Assembly (NCBI RefSeq): GCF_004119495.1
Contig: NZ_NRQU01000023.1
Span: 1-64,000 of the forward strand
Length of the DNA: 64,000 nucleotides
DNA from: Flavobacterium sp. YO12
GTDB lineage: Bacteria; Bacteroidota; Bacteroidia; Flavobacteriales; Flavobacteriaceae
Reading direction: 5' to 3'
Shown here: positions 1-8,168 of the stretch, piece after piece
How positions within the stretch are numbered: position 1 is the first letter of the stretch
How the letters are laid out: each line of letters begins with the position of its first letter
Notes under the pieces: generated by a model
The model's input: only the letters and a program-made list of their open reading frames with translations
Databases searched by the model: none
What the model was told of the DNA's origin: nothing
Translations under genes and position numbers: made by a program

Positions 1-16
1 ATGCTTTTTTTTGGGT

Positions 17-2617
17 TTAATTTTTCTTCTTAAATAATCCATTCAATAAGTCGCTGGCTTTTTTAGTAACCTCTTGAGTTTTTTGTTCTTTTTCAGTTTT
101 TGCAGCCTGAGTCGTATCTTTTGCTTTAGTGTTTTTATTGATTAAATCAGTCAAAGCAGCAGTACCCTTTTGCGTCAGCTTTTCTTTCTGCTGATTTGCT
201 ACTTGTGTGGCTAAACTAGAAACTGCAGTTTTCATATCTGTAGTAATTTTTGGATTAGAAAAATTACCAGTAATCATTGCATTTATTGGTATGTTTTGCA
301 GTTTTGCAGCATCTGCAGGAGACATTTTAGCAATAAAGGCATTTGCTTCATTTCCTAAATATTTAGCAGGAACATCAAGTTTTAAGTTGTAGTTCATCGT
401 TTGATCAAAACCGTGAGTTCCGCCAACGGTAATTTTTATGTCTTGATATTTAATGTCAAATGGTTTTACGTTTACTTTTCCATTATCAAAAGTCAAAGCC
501 GCTTTAATATCATTCAAATTGACTTTATTCATGTCAATAAATTTGATGTTTGAACCTAAAGCATTCAATAAAGTAGAGTTTTTGGAGTTTATTGTAGTCG
601 AAAGCAACTGCCCTAATAAATCTCCTGAAATTGATTTTAGATCTGGAGTAAGTTCATTTGCATCAAGATTACCGTTTAGTTTTACAGTCGAATTTAATTT
701 TCCATTTATGATTCCTGCAATTGGAGCAATTTTTTTCATCATGTCCAATTGCGTAAAAGTCTGCGCAATATCAACTTGGTTAAAGCCTAAATTCATATCA
801 AATGTGGGAACTTTAGTTTTAGTCGAAACAGCACCAGTTAAACCAATTGTTCCGCCAAAAATTGATGTTTTAAAGTTTTCCAATAAAGCTTTTTCATCTT
901 TGATGATTAATTTTCCAGAAACATCTTTAAGCTTCAAATTGTCGTATAAAACAGTTGTTGCTTTTGCATTCAAAGTACAGTTTAAAAAAGCTGGAATTTT
1001 CATTGCCTCTGCTGGTTTTGCTGCAGTTTTTGTTTCTGCTTTTGCAGGTTCGCCCGCAGTCATAAAATCATCAACAGCCAATTGATTTGAACTCATATTA
1101 AAGTTTCCTTTTAATTCCTGTTTTTTGAACATAAAACCATAGAAGTTTTCAAGAACACCATTTATTGCAAGATCACTTTTTCCAGTAGTTGCATTAAATT
1201 GTTTCAAATTAATCGTACTTGGATTGAACTCAACTAATGCTGTGCTGATATTCATCGATTTATTGTTTTCATCAGTATATTTAAATCCTGATAAACTCAT
1301 TGTTCCAGCATTTTTAATGTTTTGATACTGACTTTTTTCTACAGAAGCCATATCAAATTGTGTAGTAACATCCGCTTTTAAAATACCAGCCAAAGGTTTA
1401 TCCATCTTAATAGGATATGCTTTTGATAGATTAGCTAAGTTGATTGTTCCTTTTAAAGCGGCATTAACAAAAGGGTTTACAGTAATATTTCTGATATTTG
1501 CTTTAGCGTTAAAAACATCCTGATCAATTCTAAACGATAGTTTGTCTAGATTAACATAAGTATCATTTAAAATCCCAGTTTCATTTATAATTTTAGTATC
1601 GATTACAATATTTTGAACTGATTTTGGCAAGTTAGGATATTGAAATGAAGCATTATTTGACGCGATCGCAATATTAAATTTTGGTACAGTTGTATCTGTT
1701 AATTGCCCTTTTGCAAAACCTGCAACCGTAAAGTCTCCCGTTGTTTTTACACCATCAAGACTTGATGAATAGGCTGACGGAATTAAACCTAAGAAATTAG
1801 TAAACGATGAGGTTGGTGTTTTAAATTTTAAATCATAAATCTGTCCCGCTTCAACCATTTGTATAAAACCGTCAAACTCTAATGGCAATTGATTAATTAA
1901 AGCTTTGTTTTCTTTAAAAGTGTATTTGCTTTGGTCTAAATCAATTCCTAAAACTGCGTCTAAAGTCAATTTCACATTTTTCATGTAATTGATTTTATCC
2001 ATATCTAAAGATACTTTAGCAGTCGATTTTGTTGTTAAATCCAATTTGGAATTGGTAAAATCACCAGTTCCTTCGTGGTTTAAGCTGTCAATAACCATTT
2101 TTATTTTTGATCCTTGATCAATGTATCTGAACGTGAAGTTTTCGATTTTATAATTTTGAATTTTTAACGAAAGCGGTTTGCTTGCATTATCCTTAGCAGT
2201 TTCTTTCTTGTCTTTCAAAGCAATATCAAAGTTTCCTACGCCGTCTTTATTAAAGATGATATTTACTAAACCATTTTCAGAAGTAATTCCCTGAATGTTC
2301 AATGGTTCATCTTTTCCTTTAAAAAGTTCTTTAATGCTCATTTTTAAATTCAACTCGCCTAGCGAAACAAGCGTATCACCTTCAAAAGGAGCTTTGTTAA
2401 TGATTACTAGTTTTTCAATTCCTACCGCTGCATTTGGAAAGTTTTTAAACAAACTCAAATCAGCATCAGCAAAACTTACTTTAGCATCTACACTTTCATT
2501 TATAGCATCGGCAATTTTTGCTTTGATTTGATCTTTAAAGAAATAAGGAATGGCGAATAATGCGGCAACAAAAAACACAATTACAATGGCGCTTATTTTT
2601 AAAATTTTCTTTAACAT
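17..2617 (-). CDS. AsmA-like envelope protein
   Basis: An 866-residue protein with one N-terminal membrane anchor (about residues 5-25, followed by FKDQIKAKIADAI), then a long beta-rich periplasmic region. The N-terminus (amphipathic helix, then a short segment with FPNAAVGIEKLVI) and the C-terminal repeat-like strands resemble the AsmA family, whose members are linked to outer-membrane assembly and lipid transport. The C-terminus is a charged, low-complexity Lys/Thr/Gln tail. It starts at an ATG with a TAnnTTTG element about 40 bases upstream and stands alone, with a terminator-like hairpin on the other side of its promoter. The family call rests on overall architecture; the precise role is unknown. 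Confidence 0.8.
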   Translation of the reverse strand: MLKKILKISAIVIVFFVAALFAIPYFFKDQIKAKIADAINESVDAKVSFADADLSLFKNFPNAAVGIEKLVIINKAPFEGDTLVSLGELNLKMSIKELFKGKDEPLNIQGITSENGLVNIIFNKDGVGNFDIALKDKKETAKDNASKPLSLKIQNYKIENFTFRYIDQGSKIKMVIDSLNHEGTGDFTNSKLDLTTKSTAKVSLDMDKINYMKNVKLTLDAVLGIDLDQSKYTFKENKALINQLPLEFDGFIQMVEAGQIYDLKFKTPTSSFTNFLGLIPSAYSSSLDGVKTTGDFTVAGFAKGQLTDTTVPKFNIAIASNNASFQYPNLPKSVQNIVIDTKIINETGILNDTYVNLDKLSFRIDQDVFNAKANIRNITVNPFVNAALKGTINLANLSKAYPIKMDKPLAGILKADVTTQFDMASVEKSQYQNIKNAGTMSLSGFKYTDENNKSMNISTALVEFNPSTINLKQFNATTGKSDLAINGVLENFYGFMFKKQELKGNFNMSSNQLAVDDFMTAGEPAKAETKTAAKPAEAMKIPAFLNCTLNAKATTVLYDNLKLKDVSGKLIIKDEKALLENFKTSIFGGTIGLTGAVSTKTKVPTFDMNLGFNQVDIAQTFTQLDMMKKIAPIAGIINGKLNSTVKLNGNLDANELTPDLKSISGDLLGQLLSTTINSKNSTLLNALGSNIKFIDMNKVNLNDIKAALTFDNGKVNVKPFDIKYQDIKITVGGTHGFDQTMNYNLKLDVPAKYLGNEANAFIAKMSPADAAKLQNIPINAMITGNFSNPKITTDMKTAVSSLATQVANQQKEKLTQKGTAALTDLINKNTKAKDTTQAAKTEKEQKTQEVTKKASDLLNGLFKKKN

Positions 2618-2657
2618 ATTTATAGATTTGAGATTGAATTTGAAATTAGGACTCTTG

Positions 2658-2665
2658 CAAAAATA
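2658..2665 (-). promoter_or_regulatory. -7 element of the AsmA-like gene
   Basis: Read on the minus strand this is TATTTTTG, matching the Bacteroidota -7 consensus TAnnTTTG. It lies about 40 bases upstream of the ATG. No clear -33 TTG is seen at the usual distance. Confidence 0.4.
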
Positions 2666-2734
2666 GTTTTTTTGAATGAGACAGACGATAAAGTTTTCTT
2701 AAAAACTGTAAGAAATAGCTGTAAAACGGAAATA

Positions 2735-2770
2735 AAAAAAATCCGTCTGATAATTTTCAAACGGATTTAA
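2735..2770 (-). terminator. Terminator after the alpha/beta hydrolase gene
   Basis: AAATCCGT and ACGGATTT form an inverted repeat, followed on the minus strand by a run of T. It lies just past the hydrolase stop codon. Confidence 0.6.
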
Positions 2771-2786
2771 ATTTATGATATTGCAT

Positions 2787-3749
2787 TTATTTTTTAATAA
2801 AGGAGACTATTTTTTCAATCAACACCTCCGAAACTGGCAGGGTTTCATTATTGTAACTGTCCATATTTGCCTGCTTATCGCCGTCAATAATTTTCATAAC
2901 ATGATTCATTTTATCAATGATTGCCAATTGCGAGTTTTTATTGGCTTGAGCCAAACTTTCGGCATCTTTAACGCCTACTTGCATATCGTTGTTTCCTTGT
3001 AAAACTAAAACAGGAACGGTTAATTTTTTAATCTCAGTTTGAGGATCATATTTAAACCATGAAATTAAGTAAGGCTGAATGCTTGGTCTAAAAAGAGAAT
3101 TTAGAAGCGGATCAACTTTATTTACTTTATTGCCGCTTTTTAAACTGTCAATAATAGGAAACGTCATATCCTCCAATTGCTTATTTGATTTAGAAGCTAT
3201 TTGAGATTTTATAAGTTTATCTGCAGATTCTCCTGCGCCTGCAATAGAAACAAATTTATTCGCTTTTGCTCCCGCAATCATTCCAATTAAGGAACCTTCG
3301 CTGTGACCAATAACAGTAAGTTGTGTAAAACGTTTGTCAAGTTTCAAAAAGTTAATCCAGCTTTTTACATCTTCAGTATAGTTTTCAAAAACCAAGCTCG
3401 ATTCTGTTATTGCAGAAGCTTTACTTTCTCCAATTCCTCTTTTGTCAAATCGTAATGATGCAATTCCGTTTTTTGCCAAAGCTTCTGCCAGCATTTTTAA
3501 GGAATTATTTTTCATCATCGGATTGTTCCCATTTCGGTCAGTTGGCCCTGAACCTGCAATTATCAAAGCAACCTGACATTTTTTGACTTCATCAGGAACA
3601 GTCAGCGTTCCGTACAGCTGATCAACATTTATTTTTAAAGTTACATTAGTTTCTTTAAAAGTATGCTGCGTTGTACTTTGTGCATTTGCAATTGTCAGGA
3701 ATAAAGCGGAAAAAAAGAGAAATATAGTTTTCATTTTTTTAGATAGCAT
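2787..3749 (-). CDS. Exported alpha/beta hydrolase
   Basis: A serine hydrolase of the alpha/beta fold. The nucleophile elbow is GHSEG, the oxyanion region is GSGPTDRNGNN, the strand-loop RFDKRGIGES follows, and the likely acid and base are the Asp of LQGNNDMQV and the His of KMNHVMK. An N-terminal signal peptide (KTIFLFFSALFLTIANA, cut before QS) sends it to the periplasm. The start used here overlaps the sppA stop codon by one base (TAATG), which suggests translational coupling; a second ATG at 3735 would give a more usual signal peptide start. The substrate cannot be told from sequence; an esterase or peptidase is likely. Confidence 0.85.
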   Translation of the reverse strand: MLSKKMKTIFLFFSALFLTIANAQSTTQHTFKETNVTLKINVDQLYGTLTVPDEVKKCQVALIIAGSGPTDRNGNNPMMKNNSLKMLAEALAKNGIASLRFDKRGIGESKASAITESSLVFENYTEDVKSWINFLKLDKRFTQLTVIGHSEGSLIGMIAGAKANKFVSIAGAGESADKLIKSQIASKSNKQLEDMTFPIIDSLKSGNKVNKVDPLLNSLFRPSIQPYLISWFKYDPQTEIKKLTVPVLVLQGNNDMQVGVKDAESLAQANKNSQLAIIDKMNHVMKIIDGDKQANMDSYNNETLPVSEVLIEKIVSFIKK

Positions 3750-5506
3750 TACTTAATGTTTATTCCAAACGGCATCATTGCCTGTACACCTTTTTGTCTT
3801 TGAAATCTTTTAACTTGCTCGATAAGCAGATAATTTTCTTCTCCGATTTCTTCTTTTATAAACGCCTCTTTTGATTGTGCAAAAGGAAGATTAGCCATTA
3901 AATCGCTAAAAGTTTTTTCGTACTCAGGATAATTTTGTGTGCTGTAATTTTTAATCTTAGCAATTTTAGCAGCTTCAACAATAGCGTCATTAAGACCGCC
4001 AATTTTGTCTACTAATCCAATTTTTACAGCCTCAGATCCAGACCAAACTCTTCCTTGAGCAATAGAATCAACCTGTGCAAAAGTCATTTTTCGACCTTCG
4101 GCAACATGCGTAACAAAATTTTTGTAGATCTGTTCAACTCCTTCAAGCGTAAAAGCTTTAAATTTTTCATCAAGCGGCACAAACGGACTGTAATTTGCTG
4201 AATTTTCGTGGGTTTTGACCTGTTCTGTATAAATTCCTAATTTAGTAGCCAACGGCGTGAAATTTGGCAATACTCCAAAAACACCTATAGAACCCGTAAT
4301 CGTGTTACTTTCGGCAAAAATCTTATTTGCATTACAAGCAATATAATAACCTCCAGAAGCGGCATAATTTCCCATTGAAACCACAACTGGTTTTACCTTT
4401 TTAGTGATTTCAATTTCTCTCCAAATTAAATCTGAAGTTAAAGCGCTTCCGCCTGGACTGTCAATTCTAAGAACGATAGCTTTTACATCTTCATTTTTTC
4501 GAGCTTCTTGCAGCGAACGACGCATTGAGCCTTCGCCAATTACAGTTACATCACCTTCGCCGCCAATAATTTCTCCTTGAGCATAGATAATCGCAATTTG
4601 ATTATCAGCAGTATTTGTTAATGCAGTAGTAATATTGTTTTGAGTATAATCTAGAATAGAAATTTTGTTATAGTCATCATCTCCAGTCACTTTCAAAGCT
4701 TTTTTGATGGCATTATGATAAACATCTTCATAAGCAATAATGTCAACTAAACGTTCTGCTTTTGCCATTGCAGGAGTTCTAGCTAATAAACCATTTGCTA
4801 TTTCATTTAATTTCGCAACAGGAATATTTCTGCTTTTTGAAATATCGCTGCAAACCGTTGTCCAAATAGAATTTAAAAGTGCAGTAACTTGTTCTCTATT
4901 TGCATCGCTCATTTTATTTTCTAAAAATGGCTCAACAGCACTTTTATATTTTCCGTGACGGATAACTTCCATATGAATCCCTGATTTTTCCTGAAAATCT
5001 TTAAAGAACATAACTTCAGACGAAAGTCCTTTAAAATCTAAATCTCCGGCTGGATTCAAATAAACAGTATTAGCAACAGAATTTAAATAGTATTCTTTTT
5101 GAGAATAAGTATTGGCATAAGCCCAAACAAATTTTCCTGATTTTTTGAAGCTTTCAAGAGCATTTCGCAAATCTTTATATTGAGCCAATCCTAAAGATGA
5201 TTCATCATTTAAAATCGAAATTCCCTTAATATTACTGTCTGTTTTTGCTGCTTCAATAGCATTAATAACATCCGTTAAACCAATTCCTTTTTTTTCTGAA
5301 AAAACAGTTACCCACGGATCTTTATACTTACCTGCATAATCATTATTGATTTGTTTTAGATTTAATTCTATAACTGAATCATTTTTTACAGAAACCTTGT
5401 CTTCTCCTCCAAAAATGGCTCCAATTAGAATAACTCCAAAAAAGAAGATCATAATAAATACAAAAATACCAATAACAGTGGCGATTACATTTCCTAAAAA
5501 TTTCAT
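3749..5506 (-). CDS. sppA: Signal peptide peptidase SppA, 67K type
   Basis: A 585-residue membrane-anchored serine protease that degrades cleaved signal peptides. The N-terminal helix (about residues 8-32) anchors it facing the periplasm. Two tandem S49 domains are visible: the first carries the general-base lysine in GKYKSAVEP (Lys188), the second the nucleophile in NYAASGGYY (Ser384). This split Lys/Ser dyad and the length fit the E. coli-type long form. It is the first gene of a two-gene unit with the exported hydrolase, and a TAnnTTTG element lies about 45 bases upstream. Confidence 0.95.
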   Translation of the reverse strand: MKFLGNVIATVIGIFVFIMIFFFGVILIGAIFGGEDKVSVKNDSVIELNLKQINNDYAGKYKDPWVTVFSEKKGIGLTDVINAIEAAKTDSNIKGISILNDESSLGLAQYKDLRNALESFKKSGKFVWAYANTYSQKEYYLNSVANTVYLNPAGDLDFKGLSSEVMFFKDFQEKSGIHMEVIRHGKYKSAVEPFLENKMSDANREQVTALLNSIWTTVCSDISKSRNIPVAKLNEIANGLLARTPAMAKAERLVDIIAYEDVYHNAIKKALKVTGDDDYNKISILDYTQNNITTALTNTADNQIAIIYAQGEIIGGEGDVTVIGEGSMRRSLQEARKNEDVKAIVLRIDSPGGSALTSDLIWREIEITKKVKPVVVSMGNYAASGGYYIACNANKIFAESNTITGSIGVFGVLPNFTPLATKLGIYTEQVKTHENSANYSPFVPLDEKFKAFTLEGVEQIYKNFVTHVAEGRKMTFAQVDSIAQGRVWSGSEAVKIGLVDKIGGLNDAIVEAAKIAKIKNYSTQNYPEYEKTFSDLMANLPFAQSKEAFIKEEIGEENYLLIEQVKRFQRQKGVQAMMPFGINIK

Positions 5507-5548
5507 ATGTATATTTTTTTAATAAGTAGCAAAAAGACGGATTTGTTA

Positions 5549-5556
5549 CAAATATA
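5549..5556 (-). promoter_or_regulatory. -7 element of sppA
   Basis: TATATTTG on the minus strand, matching TAnnTTTG, about 45 bases before the sppA ATG. Confidence 0.45.
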
Positions 5557-5679
5557 ATCTAAAATCGATTTAACTTTTGTATCCGCATCAGCGAAATATT
5601 TGTAGTTTTCACATTTTTAATCGTCTAATTAAAGATAGCATAATTTGTAAGATAAGTATGGTTTGAGGTTGGAATATTT

Positions 5680-5687
5680 TATATTTG
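5680..5687 (+). promoter_or_regulatory. -7 element of the CarboxypepD_reg-like gene
   Basis: TATATTTG matches TAnnTTTG and lies 20 bases before the ATG at 5708. The -33 region is not convincing. Confidence 0.45.
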
Positions 5688-5707
5688 ATAAAAATAAATA
5701 CTGCAAT

Positions 5708-6898
5708 ATGAAAGATAAAATTGCCTTGTTGAGCCTTTTTTTTCTCGTTGGTTTTTATGCCGAAGCACAAAAAGTACAAACTAAAAAAGTGGTGGTTGAT
5801 AAAATGACAAAACTGCCATTGGAAAAAGTAAATGTTTATAATCAAAAAGATAACTCTATAACAAATGAAGAAGGTTATTTTTCTTTTATTACAGATTATA
5901 ATGAATTGAATTTTAGCTTGATTGGTTATGAAAATCTAAAACTTAGTTTTGAGGAAGTAAATAAACGAGATACAATTTTTTTACAAAGCAAAACAATTGA
6001 ACTTGAAGAAGTGGTAGTAGGCGGTGAAATGGCTATAATGAAAAAGGCATATGCTAAAATGAAGGAAAATTATATACTCGAACCTTATAATGAAAATTTC
6101 TTTCTGCGATGTGTTTTGAAAAGAAATGACGAATTAGTCAGGCTGCAGGATATTTATGGAAAAGTATCAAGAAAAAGTATTTTTAAAACCAAAACCCAGC
6201 CGGATAATAAATGTGAAGTTGAGATTTTGAATATGAGAAAAGTTGGAATTAAGGATAAAGAAGATTTTATTTATTTTGAATTTCAAAGCTTTGAAAAATT
6301 ATTTGATATCAATGCAATGATATCTATAAAGTTGGAAGACTTCGAACTTACACAGGAAAAAAATGCAGCGAATAATTTTTTTAAAATTAGTTTTAGTAAA
6401 AAATTAGATAATGCTGTCGGGCAAAAAACAAGCGGCTATTTTATAATTAATAAGGAAGATTATGCAATTGTCGAAACACACTTTGATCTTTATGATGATG
6501 GAGAAAAAGTGCCGTTTCAAAAAAAGGGTAATGTAGAATATCGAACAACGATTTTTAAAACAACATCAAATTATAGAAAGAACAGCAGTACCAATAAATA
6601 TTATTTAAATAATGCAAAATCAGATGTTAGAGTAGAGCTGCTTGGTAACGAAAAGGTTCCAAAAGCTTTTTATGATTATTCGACCAATTTTTTTGTAACG
6701 AATAGTTTTATTGCCGAGAAAGCAAAATCAAATTTGTCTATGGATAAAGATATTTTTAAAGTAAAATATCCATATTCAGAACAATTTTGGAAAAGTCAAA
6801 ACCAATTACCTCTAACGAGCGATTTAAATGCATTTTTAAAACGTGTTTCAGAAAATAAAGACAATAAGAAAGAGTTTGAAGTGGTTGGAAACTTCTAA
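5708..6898 (+). CDS. Exported protein with CarboxypepD_reg-like domain
   Basis: A 396-residue exported protein. The signal peptide is KIALLSLFFLVGFYAEA, cut before QK. Residues about 22-100 form a CarboxypepD_reg-like beta-sandwich (VVDKMTKLPLEKVNVYNQ, then DSITNEEGYFSF), the module found at the start of SusC/TonB-dependent receptors and other Bacteroidota surface proteins. The rest has no recognised domain and is rich in strands, with no plug or barrel large enough for a receptor. The ATG at 5708 is chosen over an upstream in-frame codon because it begins the signal peptide and fits the promoter. Divergent from sppA. Function unknown. Confidence 0.75.
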   Translation: MKDKIALLSLFFLVGFYAEAQKVQTKKVVVDKMTKLPLEKVNVYNQKDNSITNEEGYFSFITDYNELNFSLIGYENLKLSFEEVNKRDTIFLQSKTIELEEVVVGGEMAIMKKAYAKMKENYILEPYNENFFLRCVLKRNDELVRLQDIYGKVSRKSIFKTKTQPDNKCEVEILNMRKVGIKDKEDFIYFEFQSFEKLFDINAMISIKLEDFELTQEKNAANNFFKISFSKKLDNAVGQKTSGYFIINKEDYAIVETHFDLYDDGEKVPFQKKGNVEYRTTIFKTTSNYRKNSSTNKYYLNNAKSDVRVELLGNEKVPKAFYDYSTNFFVTNSFIAEKAKSNLSMDKDIFKVKYPYSEQFWKSQNQLPLTSDLNAFLKRVSENKDNKKEFEVVGNF

Positions 6899-6956
6899 TT
6901 CTTGAAACAAATAATGTGGTTAATTCTAAAATAGTTTTAGTTAATTTGCATTTATT

Positions 6957-8090
6957 ATGAAGTCACAGCATCAAGTCGTTTTATCTATAGGCAGCAATCA
7001 AGGAAACAGGTTAGAAAACATCGAAAGCTGTATCAATTTGATACATCAAGAAGTGGGAACAGTAATCAAGGTTTCAAAATTGTATGAAACACCTGCCTGG
7101 GGTTTTGAGAGCGATGCTTTTTATAATTGCGCTTTACTTTTGCATACGGCTTCATCTGCACAAAAAATACTAAATCAAGTTTTAAAAGTCGAAAAACAAT
7201 TAGGCAGAATTCGATCTAATAAAGACGGATATCAATCTAGAATTATTGACGTTGATTTGATTGTTTATGATGATGAAATTATCGAATCTGAAAAACTTCA
7301 GGTTCCGCACCCATTAATGCAGAACAGAAATTTTGTTTTATTACCAATATCAGATTTAAAATTGGATTGGAAACATCCGGTTTTTCAGAAATCAATTTCG
7401 GAGTTAATTGCAGTTTCTCCAGATGACAGCGTTTGTACAGTAGTTCAGGATCTAAAAAATCCTTTGCAGGAAATTGCACTTGAAAACTATAATTATATTG
7501 CTTTCGAAGGTAATATTGGCGCAGGTAAAACTACTTTGGTACATAAAATTGCCGACGATTTTAATGCGAAAACAGTTTTAGAGCGTTTTGCGGATAATCC
7601 GTTTTTACCCAAGTTTTATAAAGACCAAAACAGATATGCGTTCCCGCTCGAAATGTCTTTTCTAGCCGATCGTTATCAGCAATTGTCAGATGATTTGGCA
7701 CAGTTTGATTTGTTCAAAGACTTTATCGTAGCCGATTATCATATTTTTAAATCGCTGATTTTTGCTAAAATTACATTGGCAGAAGATGAATATCGCTTGT
7801 ACCGAAACTTGTTTGATATTATCTATAAAGAAATGCCTAAGCCGGATTTGTATGTTTATTTATATCAAAATACAGAACGACTTCTTCAAAATATAAAGAA
7901 ACGAGGCAGAAGCTATGAACAAAATATAGAAGCCGAATATTTAGATAAAATCAACAATGGTTATTTAGAATATATTAAATCCCAGTTTGATTTGAATGTT
8001 TTGATTATTGATGTTTCTAATCGTGATTTTGTAAAAAAACAAGAAGATTATTTATTTGTTTTAGACGAAATTAGAAAGAAATTGAATTAA
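6957..8090 (+). CDS. folK: HPPK (FolK)-deoxynucleoside kinase fusion
   Basis: A bifunctional 377-residue protein. Residues 1 to about 145 are 6-hydroxymethyl-7,8-dihydropterin pyrophosphokinase of folate synthesis: GSNQGNRLENI at the start and the metal-binding pair in IDVDLI (Asp98, Asp100). From about residue 178 a deoxynucleoside kinase follows, with a P-loop GNIGAGKT (185-192), the ADRYQQL motif and an arginine-rich lid (RLLQNIKKRGRSYE). The two reactions serve folate and dNTP salvage, both feeding nucleotide supply. This fusion is known in Bacteroidota. Stand-alone transcription unit ending at a strong hairpin. The substrate of the kinase half (dA, dG or dC) is not decidable here. Confidence 0.93.
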   Translation: MKSQHQVVLSIGSNQGNRLENIESCINLIHQEVGTVIKVSKLYETPAWGFESDAFYNCALLLHTASSAQKILNQVLKVEKQLGRIRSNKDGYQSRIIDVDLIVYDDEIIESEKLQVPHPLMQNRNFVLLPISDLKLDWKHPVFQKSISELIAVSPDDSVCTVVQDLKNPLQEIALENYNYIAFEGNIGAGKTTLVHKIADDFNAKTVLERFADNPFLPKFYKDQNRYAFPLEMSFLADRYQQLSDDLAQFDLFKDFIVADYHIFKSLIFAKITLAEDEYRLYRNLFDIIYKEMPKPDLYVYLYQNTERLLQNIKKRGRSYEQNIEAEYLDKINNGYLEYIKSQFDLNVLIIDVSNRDFVKKQEDYLFVLDEIRKKLN

Positions 8091-8093
8091 GAT

Positions 8094-8145
8094 AATTAGA
8101 AAATGTGCCAATTAGATAATTTTCTAATTGGTACATTTTCTAATT
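8094..8145. terminator. Bidirectional hairpin between convergent genes
   Basis: Two 23-base arms (8094-8116 and 8123-8145) are complementary except for one G-T pair, with a 6-base loop. It sits between the convergent folK fusion and lectin genes and is AT-rich, so it can end transcription from both sides. Confidence 0.7.
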
Positions 8146-8168
8146 GACATATTCTTTCTAATTAGAAA

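Noticed and set aside
453..1085. A 210-codon open frame on the plus strand opposite the AsmA-like gene
   Set aside because: It is the antisense shadow of the conserved minus-strand gene; no promoter, ribosome site or protein-like pattern supports it.
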